DNA of 64,000 bases from RBC074 sp964470555 (lineage in GTDB: Bacteria > Acidobacteriota > Blastocatellia > RBC074). Shown one piece after another: positions 57,589-64,000 of the stretch. Where the stretch lies: contig CAYYDG010000028.1 of NCBI GenBank assembly GCA_964470555.1, positions 1 through 64,000 of the forward strand, read 5' to 3'. Numbering within the stretch: the first letter of the stretch is position 1; the number at the start of each line of letters is the position of its first letter. The notes under the pieces were generated by a model. The model ran no database searches. It was not told the DNA's origin and saw nothing but the letters and a program-made list of their open reading frames with translations. Both the position numbers and the translations under genes were made by a program.

Positions 57589-58069
57589 GCAAAAGACGAT
57601 TGATTGCCGAGCAGAATTTGCCTGCTTTCTATTTTCCATTTTTGATTGGTCATTTGTCATTGCTCAGGTCAGATCAAACTGACAGAGACAACCATCAAAA
57701 AGAATGAATCGAACCGGCGACGATTTGGCAGACGCCTGCATGCCTCCGTAACGAAACCAGGAACCTCGAGTTGGCTTGAAAGCTGGAAATAACCTGTGGT
57801 GGACTGAATCGGGGTGGAAAATTCAGTCACGGCGATAAGGCGATAAAAAAACCTGGTTATGTGCTGCTTGTTACTTTTGAGTTGGCCGCGCGCTACTTCA
57901 GGAAGAAGCAGCGCGCGGAATATGCTCCTGCTCAAAGCCAGTCGTAGAAGTATTTTCAGGTTTTGTGTTTTTTGTGAAAGACTTGCTCTCTCAAACGCAA
58001 ACGCAGTTTGGATGCGATTTGATCTTTTTTGGGGGGGGGAGGAGCAGGAGCTTGAAGTGTTTGGTTTTG
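57589..58069. other. Gene-free stretch with T6-G9 tract
   Basis: The 481-bp gap between the NB-ARC gene and the glutathione peroxidase holds no credible gene. It has a weak 5-bp terminator-like hairpin (57610-57614/57622-57626), a 'TTTGATTGGTCATTTGTC'-type low-complexity run near 57640-57660, and a homopolymer T6G9 (58025-58039). Confidence 0.6.
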
Positions 58070-58672
58070 CTACTTCAGCGCCTGTTCAATCGCTTGAGTG
58101 ACCTTCGGGCTTTCGGGTTTGTCACCTGAATCGAATCGCGCAATCGGATTCCCATTCTTGTCAATCAGAAACTTGTTGAAGTTCCATTTGATGTCACCGG
58201 CGAAGTTCGGATTGGTTTCCTTGTCGGTCAGGAATTTATACAGCGGATGAATGTCCGCGCCTTTGGCCGACAATTTGGCGAACATCGGGAACGTCACGTT
58301 GTATTTCATCGAGCAGAATTCCTTGATTTCGGCTTCGGTGCCGGGTTCCTGGCCGCCGAAATTGTTCGCCGGGAAACCGAGCACGACCAGCCCTTGCGAC
58401 TGGTATTGCTGATGAATCTTTTGCAGCCCTTCGTATTGCGGCGTGTACCCGCACTGGCTGGCGACGTTGACGATCAACAACACTTTTCCTTTGTACTCGC
58501 CAAGCGTCGTCGGTTTGCCGTCAATGGTTTTCAGCGAAACGTCGTAAATGGATTTCATAACTTTTTGAGTTTGAGCATTGCCTGCAGCCGGTTCGTCCAT
58601 CAGCCAGAACGCGCTCGCGCCCAGCATGGCCAAGCCGACCACCAAGCCGAAAACAACAGTGATTCGTTTCAT
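58070..58672 (-). CDS. Exported glutathione-peroxidase-family protein
   Basis: The 200-residue protein has an N-terminal signal/anchor (about 1-25), then a GPx domain with catalytic Cys in NVASQCGYTPQY (about 69-80), 'GFPANNFGGQEPG' and 'KWNFNKFLIDKNG' with the Trp/Asn partners. It reduces peroxides, probably with thioredoxin. The second Cys of 'EIKEFCS' may be the resolving one. No selenocysteine. Confidence 0.92.
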   Translation of the reverse strand: MKRITVVFGLVVGLAMLGASAFWLMDEPAAGNAQTQKVMKSIYDVSLKTIDGKPTTLGEYKGKVLLIVNVASQCGYTPQYEGLQKIHQQYQSQGLVVLGFPANNFGGQEPGTEAEIKEFCSMKYNVTFPMFAKLSAKGADIHPLYKFLTDKETNPNFAGDIKWNFNKFLIDKNGNPIARFDSGDKPESPKVTQAIEQALK

Positions 58673-58828
58673 TCAAAATCTCCGAGTTGAAAAAGGGGTG
58701 TTTGCTGCGCGCAGTATATTCGATGAACGGAAATGGGCAAAAACGGCGAATCGGTTGAATTTGGGGATGAACGAACGGCTGGACAAATCAGACATCAAAC
58801 GTTCCAATTGTGGCGAAGGCGAAAATTT

Positions 58829-60118
58829 ATGAGCAAACAAACAAACAAGCGAAAATCCGGCGGCAAACAGGCTGCTACGCCGGAAAGCGGGCGCCGGAAA
58901 TTTCTGCTGATTGGAGCCGGCGCCTTGGTTGCGGCGGGAGCCGGAGCGGCTGGATACAAACTCGGCTGGTTTGCCCGTCCGGCTTCGTATGAAAGCGCGC
59001 TAGCCGCGGCGAACCAAATGTTGGAACAACGCGCGCGCGAAATCGGCAACGCTTCGGTGTTGATTCACGCCGTGCGCGGTTTGGGCAAAAACTTCAAACT
59101 GGCCGACGGTTCCAGCGCCGTCGAGCATCTGTGTTCGCGGTACGCGGCGGACAAAGAGGTCAACGGCAAACGCTATGTGTATTTCAAACGCGATGCCGAA
59201 GTTCACGAAAACAGTTTCCTCAAAACCTTCCTCGAAGCCGGAGTCAGTTCGACTCAACCGGTGACGGTTGGTTCGATGCGCTATACGCTGGCGGATGTGG
59301 CTGAAAGCGGCAAAGCGTTGTTTCGCTGCGATGCGCTGGATTTGTTCAAATTCGACGCCAACGAATTTCGTTACGATCCGAATTACAAGGAACCGCAAGG
59401 CCAACCGGCGGGCGGCAAAGGCGAACTGGTACATGAACATCTACCGTGGGGATTGATCGCGTTTTCGATCTTGATGAAACCGGGCGAAGCGTATTGGACG
59501 AATGCTTATGGCGAGGCGTTGAATCTGCCGATCATCGCCGACCGCTCTCTGGCTGAATACGAAACCACCTGTGCGCTGGGCGAACGCGAATTGAAAGCCG
59601 AACGAATGGCTCCGACGAATTTCCGCGACGCGATCAAAAAATACAGTTGCTTCGGGCTGCATTCGGTTTACGGGTTTTTGTCGCTGGTCAGGCACGGGTA
59701 CACGAACAACAATTTGCCGGAGCGCGTCAATCGTATGCTGGATTTGCTGACGTATCGGTTGAAAGGTGACGCCGAAGCCATTAATGCCGAGTATGCCGCT
59801 GCCGGAGCCAATGCTCCAAAAGAACAGGTCGAAGCCTTTCGCGTGCGCGCGCTGGTCAAACATTACGGCCATGCTTTCGAAGCGATCAATTACGCCAAGC
59901 TGCACAAACTGATTAGCTTCACCGCCGACCAGCAACGCCGTATCAGCGAGGGCGAGCAGGCGTTTTACGACAGCTTGGTCAAATTGCAATCGTTGGATTG
60001 GACGATGATGAAAAACAAGCTCGGCGAAAAATTCGTCAGCGACATTGTCATCGCCCTCGGCCACGCCGCGCGCGCGTTGAAACTGCTGACTCCGCAAAAT
60101 CCTGACACCATAGCTTAA
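58829..60118 (+). CDS. Tat-like exported protein of unknown function
   Basis: ATG 58829 is used; the in-frame ATG at 58733 gives no better N-terminus. The 429-residue product begins with a Lys-rich start, then GRRKFLLIGAGALVAAG (twin-Arg followed by a hydrophobic stretch), a Tat-like signal or anchor at about 21-50. The remaining ~370 residues are helical with 'HAVRGLGKNF', 'HEHLPWGLIAFSI' and several His/Cys (FRCDALD, TTCALGER, KYSCFGLHS). I do not recognise the family. It is followed 7 bp later by xseA. Confidence 0.7.
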   Translation: MSKQTNKRKSGGKQAATPESGRRKFLLIGAGALVAAGAGAAGYKLGWFARPASYESALAAANQMLEQRAREIGNASVLIHAVRGLGKNFKLADGSSAVEHLCSRYAADKEVNGKRYVYFKRDAEVHENSFLKTFLEAGVSSTQPVTVGSMRYTLADVAESGKALFRCDALDLFKFDANEFRYDPNYKEPQGQPAGGKGELVHEHLPWGLIAFSILMKPGEAYWTNAYGEALNLPIIADRSLAEYETTCALGERELKAERMAPTNFRDAIKKYSCFGLHSVYGFLSLVRHGYTNNNLPERVNRMLDLLTYRLKGDAEAINAEYAAAGANAPKEQVEAFRVRALVKHYGHAFEAINYAKLHKLISFTADQQRRISEGEQAFYDSLVKLQSLDWTMMKNKLGEKFVSDIVIALGHAARALKLLTPQNPDTIA

Positions 60119-60125
60119 ACCGACA

Positions 60126-61511
60126 ATGAACGATGCCGCTTCCAAAATGATGGCCGCGCTGTTTGCCGAAGACGAAGTGTTGTCGGTCGGCGAACTGACC
60201 GAACGCATCAAGGATCATTTGGAAAGTGAGTTCTTCGCCCTCACCGTACAGGGCGAAATTTCCAACTACAAAAATCATCACTCCGGCCACTGGTATTTCA
60301 CGTTGAAAGACGCCGACGCGCAGCTTCGCGGAGTGTTCTTTCGCCAATGGAATCGGTTGATGCGTTTCGAGCCGGAAAACGGTTTGGAAGTTCGCGTTCG
60401 CGGGCGGCTGACCGTGTATGAACCGCGCGGCGAATACCAGATAGTCGTTGAAACGATGGAACCGGTCGGCGTGGGCGCGTTGCAACTGGCGTTTGAACAG
60501 CAGGTCAAACGGTTGGCGGCGGAAGGACTGTTTGACGAAGAGCGCAAACGCCCATTGCCGATGTTGCCGCGCCGGATTGGCATTGTGACTTCGCCAGTGG
60601 GCGCTGCGTTGCAGGACATGCTGCACATTCTGGAACGTCGCAATCGCGGCGTTCACGTGCTGGTCACGCCGGTCAAGGTGCAGGGCACGGGAGCGGCGCA
60701 TGAAATCGCCGACGCGATTCGATTGTTGAACTTGTATTCGGAAAAATCCGGCCAGAACGTGGACGTCATCATCATCGGACGCGGTGGCGGTTCGATGGAA
60801 GATTTGTGGGCGTTCAACGAAGAGCAGGTGGCGCGCGCCATTTTCAATTCCAACATTCCCGTGGTGTCTGCCGTTGGCCACGAAACCGATTTCACGATTG
60901 CCGATCTGGTGGCGGATTTGCGCGCGCCAACGCCTTCTGCGGCAGCGGAACTGGTCACGCGCGAAGCCAGCGAGCTTGCCGCGCGCGTCGAATCGTTGCA
61001 GGCAAGTTTGCAACGCGCGATCAATTATTACCTGTTGCGGCTTCGTTCGGAATTGCGCGATCTGGTTGAAAGTCGCGGCTTTGCGACGACGGTCAATTCG
61101 ATAGTTTCGACGGCGGCGCGGTGCCGGGAACTGGAAACGCGCATCACCGAATCGCTGAGAACCGGATTGCAGAAAACGCGACAGCGATTGCACGAAGCGC
61201 AAACCCGTTTGGCAGCGACTGATTTGCGCGCACCGCTGGCGCTCAAAACGGGCAAGGTCGAACATCTGGAACAACGACTCGATGCTGCTTGGCGTCGTTC
61301 GATGGAAAATCGCTGGCACAGGTTGATGCTGACCGCCAGCACGTTGGACGCACTGTCGCCGCTGTCAGTGTTGGGACGCGGGTATGTGTTGGTAAAAGAC
61401 GATACGGAAAAACTGGTTCCGCGAGCGGCAGGGTTGATTGAAGGTCAACATCTGAAACTGCGATTTGAAGACGGCGAAATCGGTTGCCGCGTAACTGAAT
61501 CGAAAATCTGA
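60126..61511 (+). CDS. xseA: Exodeoxyribonuclease VII large subunit
   Basis: The 461-residue nuclease subunit has an N-terminal OB-fold (about 15-110, 'FFALTVQGEISNYKNHHSGHWYF' in parts), then the catalytic domain with 'VTSPVGAALQDM', 'RGGGSMEDLWAFNEE' and 'AVGHETDFTIADLVADLRAPTPSAAAE' in parts, and a coiled-coil C-terminal half. It degrades single-stranded DNA with XseB. It is translated next to xseB, 20 bp apart. Confidence 0.96.
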   Translation: MNDAASKMMAALFAEDEVLSVGELTERIKDHLESEFFALTVQGEISNYKNHHSGHWYFTLKDADAQLRGVFFRQWNRLMRFEPENGLEVRVRGRLTVYEPRGEYQIVVETMEPVGVGALQLAFEQQVKRLAAEGLFDEERKRPLPMLPRRIGIVTSPVGAALQDMLHILERRNRGVHVLVTPVKVQGTGAAHEIADAIRLLNLYSEKSGQNVDVIIIGRGGGSMEDLWAFNEEQVARAIFNSNIPVVSAVGHETDFTIADLVADLRAPTPSAAAELVTREASELAARVESLQASLQRAINYYLLRLRSELRDLVESRGFATTVNSIVSTAARCRELETRITESLRTGLQKTRQRLHEAQTRLAATDLRAPLALKTGKVEHLEQRLDAAWRRSMENRWHRLMLTASTLDALSPLSVLGRGYVLVKDDTEKLVPRAAGLIEGQHLKLRFEDGEIGCRVTESKI

Positions 61512-61531
61512 TGGGTAAAGCTTGAAATCTT

Positions 61532-61855
61532 ATGGCCAAGACAAAAGACAAAGAACCGAGTTTTGAAACATCGCTCTCTTCCTTGGAGCAAATCGTCGCG
61601 CAACTGGAATCCGGCGAATTGCCGCTGGAGCGCGCGTTGGAACTGTTTGAAGACGGCGTAGCCTTGGCGCGTCGTTGTCAGTCGCAACTTCAGGACGCCG
61701 AACGCAAAGTGGAGTTGCTGCTGCGCGAAAGAGGCGAAATCAAGGTTGTGCCGTTCGATGCCAACGGTGACACTCAGCCAAACGAAACTGTTGCTCAGTC
61801 AGGGAAATCGAATTTGGATGACGAAGAAGAATTCGACGATTCGATTCCGTTCTGA
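61532..61855 (+). CDS. xseB: Exodeoxyribonuclease VII small subunit
   Basis: The 107-residue subunit has the family core 'FETSLSSLEQIVAQLESGELPL' (in parts) and 'ERALELFEDGVALARRCQSQL' in parts, which forms a helical hairpin around XseA. An acidic 35-residue tail (DDEEEFDDSIPF at the end) extends past the usual ~70-80 residues. It is directly downstream of xseA. Confidence 0.94.
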   Translation: MAKTKDKEPSFETSLSSLEQIVAQLESGELPLERALELFEDGVALARRCQSQLQDAERKVELLLRERGEIKVVPFDANGDTQPNETVAQSGKSNLDDEEEFDDSIPF

Positions 61856-61887
61856 GAATCAAAGAGTACACAACAACGTTGTGCTTA

Positions 61888-61976
61888 ACCGCAGAGACGC
61901 GGAGAACGCTGAGGAAGCGCAGAGAGTTTTAGTGGATGCTCTGCGAAAACTCTGCGTCGCTCTGCGCCTTTGCGGT
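61888..61976. repeat. Palindromic interspersed element after xseB
   Basis: ACCGCAGAGACGCGGAG (from 61888) and CTCTGCGCCTTTGCGGT (to 61976) are inverted versions of each other, with GCAGAG units in between. A 10-bp palindrome ACAACGTTGT (61873-61882) lies next to it. The element sits in the convergent gap with the flavoenzyme gene. Confidence 0.6.
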
Positions 61977-62007
61977 GAAAAAGGGGCGGCTTAAACTCAT
62001 TCATTAC

Positions 62008-63159
62008 TCAAAACACCGACCGTTTTCGTGCGGCTTCTTTGGTCGCCAGCGAAAAGCGAGTTTCGACTTTGCCACATTCCAAAATGCGAGCAGCGGCATA
62101 TTCACCCAGAGCCGGGCCGTGTTTGAATCCGTGTCCGGAGCCTCCGCCAACCAACCAGACATTTTCAAACTCAGGATGACAGTCAATCAGAAAATCGCCG
62201 TTCGACGTGTTTTCATACTGGCAAACGCGCGATTCAATCAGCGGAGCGTCTTTCATCGCCGGAAATCGTTCGGCCAGAAATTGGCGAACTTCATGCAACA
62301 ACGTTGGCGAGATCGTGCGTTCGGCGTTGTCTGGATCAATTTCAACGCCGTGCCGATCCAGCGCGATTTTGAATCCACGTTGTTCCAGATCAGGCAAGCC
62401 GTAAAATTCCGCGCCGAAATCAATCCAGGTAGGCATTTGGGGCGAAGCGAACCGGCTGTCTCCGGCGGGTGCGCCGAAAAAGAAAACTTCCTGCCGCGTG
62501 GGGTGAATTTTTCCGTGCAACAAATCGGGGAACAGTTTTGGCAACCACGTTCCGCATGCAAAAACAAATCGGTCGGCAATGATTTCTTCGCCGGTTGTTG
62601 TCGTCAGCGAATAAATCGTGCCGGAGCCGTCGGGCGGCAATACTGAAGCGACAAAAGTTTCGCCGCCTTTGCGAGAGAAATCGGCGACGACGGCTTGTAC
62701 GGCTCGCCGCGCCAGCAATGCGCCGCTGTCCGGTTCATAAATCGCCCAGTTGACTTCGCCGAAATTGATTTGCGGATAGCGGCGTTCGAGTTCGTCGCGC
62801 GGCAGTTCTTCAAAACGAACGCCGACCGTTCGCAGTGTCTGCAACGTGGCAATGGTGTACGGATCGTTTTCGCGCGCCATCCACAACACACCGGTCGGCT
62901 GGAACAATTCGGGCTTACCGGTTTCGTCAAACAACTGTTGCCACAGTCCCAGCGAACGAAACGACCAGCGCGTGTAAATTTCCTCTGCGCCGTAACCCAT
63001 ACGAATGATGCGCGATTCTCCGCCCGAACTGGAACGGCTGTTGGCCGCGCCGTAAGCGTCAATCAGCGCAACGCGCAACCCCGCGCGTTGCAGCCAATGG
63101 GCCGTCCACGAACCAAACACGCCCGCGCCGACGACGGCCACGTCGTATCGTTTGCTCAT
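62008..63159 (-). CDS. Sarcosine/N-methyl amino-acid oxidase-like flavoprotein
   Basis: ATG 63159 follows GGAGGA by 7 nt; a TTG at 63165 is rejected. The 383-residue DAO-family enzyme has the FAD loop VVGAGVFGSWTAHWL, 'SGGESRIIRMGYG' (about 46-58, as in monomeric sarcosine oxidase), Cys313 in RVCQYEN where the family carries its covalent flavin bond, and 'GGGSGHGFKHGPALGE' near the C-terminus. It oxidises a small N-methyl amino acid or similar amine; exact substrate open. Confidence 0.9.
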   Translation of the reverse strand: MSKRYDVAVVGAGVFGSWTAHWLQRAGLRVALIDAYGAANSRSSSGGESRIIRMGYGAEEIYTRWSFRSLGLWQQLFDETGKPELFQPTGVLWMARENDPYTIATLQTLRTVGVRFEELPRDELERRYPQINFGEVNWAIYEPDSGALLARRAVQAVVADFSRKGGETFVASVLPPDGSGTIYSLTTTTGEEIIADRFVFACGTWLPKLFPDLLHGKIHPTRQEVFFFGAPAGDSRFASPQMPTWIDFGAEFYGLPDLEQRGFKIALDRHGVEIDPDNAERTISPTLLHEVRQFLAERFPAMKDAPLIESRVCQYENTSNGDFLIDCHPEFENVWLVGGGSGHGFKHGPALGEYAAARILECGKVETRFSLATKEAARKRSVF

Positions 63160-63270
63160 CAACAATTCCTCCGAAAATCAGTCTGGTTGCCGTCAAGCGC
63201 GGCGGTCGGACTATAATGACCGCGCCTGGCAAAATCCAATTTGTCGGTTCTTCGCAGGATTCCATCAATT

Positions 63271-64000
63271 GTGAATGTTTCGTTTGCTCAAACTCTGGAA
63301 CAGGAGCGCGAACGGGTTTCGCGTCTGGTCGCAGATTGTCTGGCGCAACAACGTGACGCCAACCCAGACGCAACGTGGTTGACGGTCGGCGATTTGCGGC
63401 AAACGATTGAAGACGTGTTGCATCGCCGGGCTGAAGAATTCAGCAAAGAACAATTGATCGTGTTGCAATCGGCGTTGCATGCGACGTTGGACGAACAGCT
63501 TCGCCAAACCGTGCAGCAATGGTACGACCGGCGGCTCAAGGCTTTGCTGGAACTGGCGCGCCACGATTCGTTGACCGGATTGTTGAATCGTGCGGCGTTT
63601 GATGCGCGATTGAACGAAGAATTTCTGCGCGCGCGGCGTCACGGGCGCGAACTGGCGTTGGTCATGTTCGATGTGGACGGGTTCAAAGCGGTGAATGATC
63701 GGTTGGGGCATCCGGCGGGCGACAGAGTCCTGATTGACGTGGCGTGCGCGCTGCAATCGTCGTTTCGCCAGAGCGATGGCGTGTTTCGTTATGGTGGAGA
63801 CGAATTCGTCGTCATCTGCCCTGAAACTTCAGGCGCGGCAATTGAAAACGTTTTGCAGCGATTGCAAAGCCGGTTGCAAACCATTGACGGCGAAACAGGC
63901 GGCGTCAGCCTCAGTTGGGGAATCGCTGATCTGACGGCCGAGATAAACAACACCGCGCAACTCATCGCGCTGGCTGACAAACGGTTGTACGAATGCAAAC
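63271..64000 (+). CDS. Diguanylate cyclase (GGDEF), 3' end outside the window
   Basis: A GTG at 63271 opens a frame that runs off the window end after 243 codons without a stop. The N-terminal ~95 residues are helical (probable sensor/coiled-coil). The GGDEF domain begins 'LARHDSLTGLLNRAAFD' (about residue 97) and has 'MFDVDGFKAVNDRLGHPAGD' and the active-site RYGGDEFVVI (about 176-185), so it should make c-di-GMP. The start lies 105 bp from the divergent flavoenzyme gene. Confidence 0.88.
   Translation, partial: MNVSFAQTLEQERERVSRLVADCLAQQRDANPDATWLTVGDLRQTIEDVLHRRAEEFSKEQLIVLQSALHATLDEQLRQTVQQWYDRRLKALLELARHDSLTGLLNRAAFDARLNEEFLRARRHGRELALVMFDVDGFKAVNDRLGHPAGDRVLIDVACALQSSFRQSDGVFRYGGDEFVVICPETSGAAIENVLQRLQSRLQTIDGETGGVSLSWGIADLTAEINNTAQLIALADKRLYECK

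Noticed and set aside
57859..58101. 80-residue plus-strand frame in the gap
   Set aside because: No ribosome site, Cys/Phe-rich low-complexity product and includes the T6G9 tract.

Overview
The window looks like a chromosomal segment of an Acidobacteriota-type bacterium, possibly class Blastocatellia. This is inference: a secreted CAP protein carries the C-terminal domain typical of Solibacter-like genomes (TIGR03437 type), MqnC points to futalosine-route menaquinone, MurE has the DNPR signature of meso-diaminopimelate ligases, and many short palindromic repeats sit between genes. No rRNA, tRNA, CRISPR array, prophage or IS transposase was seen.

Layout. 0.2-6.8 kb: a secreted Gly-rich protein, then a minus-strand operon fecR-like / NtrC-type sigma-54 regulator / CHASE2 histidine kinase. 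6.3-13.0 kb: a long minus-strand run rimO - brnT - brnA - pgpA - cinA - hypothetical - plsY - ABC ATPase - secreted hypothetical. A BrnT/BrnA toxin-antitoxin pair is wedged into the rimO-pgpA-cinA series, and its toxin gene appears to start with CTG. 13.2-16.8 kb: rseP and an APC amino-acid permease on the plus strand. 17.0-34.7 kb: a complete minus-strand division and cell-wall (dcw) cluster, mraZ-rsmH-ftsL-ftsI-murE-murF-mraY-murD-ftsW-murG-murC-ftsQ-ftsA-ftsZ, lacking murB and ddl. It is driven by a near-consensus promoter (TTGACA-17-TAGTAT) followed directly by six 10-bp units that look like a MraZ operator.

35-42 kb, plus strand except one gene: ZIP metal transporter, methylmalonyl-CoA mutase catalytic subunit, a VapC-type toxin-antitoxin pair, the CAP protein (minus), argG and a DUF4412-like lipoprotein. 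42.4-46.0 kb: a minus-strand three-gene unit of unknown purpose (a HEPN-like/transmembrane protein, a mutarotase-like membrane protein, a TPR-sulfotransferase). 46.3-47.8 kb: an ECF sigma factor, a probable anti-sigma factor and a Spy/CpxP-like protein. 47.9-51.1 kb, minus: mqnC, two small conserved-looking genes, a Gfo/Idh/MocA oxidoreductase and a membrane-anchored hypothetical. 51.2-57.6 kb, plus: VOC protein, Old Yellow Enzyme-family reductase, YbdK-type ligase and a 954-residue membrane-anchored NB-ARC/TPR protein. 58-64 kb: glutathione peroxidase, a secreted unknown protein, xseA-xseB, a sarcosine-oxidase-like flavoenzyme and a diguanylate cyclase cut by the window end.

Most of the content is core metabolism and cell division. 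The less ordinary signals are the MraZ-type operator array, the repeats occupying six consecutive junctions in the middle of the dcw cluster (one an 8-bp tandem repeat inside the start of murG), the CTG-started brnT, an ABC ATPase with Lys in place of the switch His, and the HEPN-TM/sulfotransferase unit.
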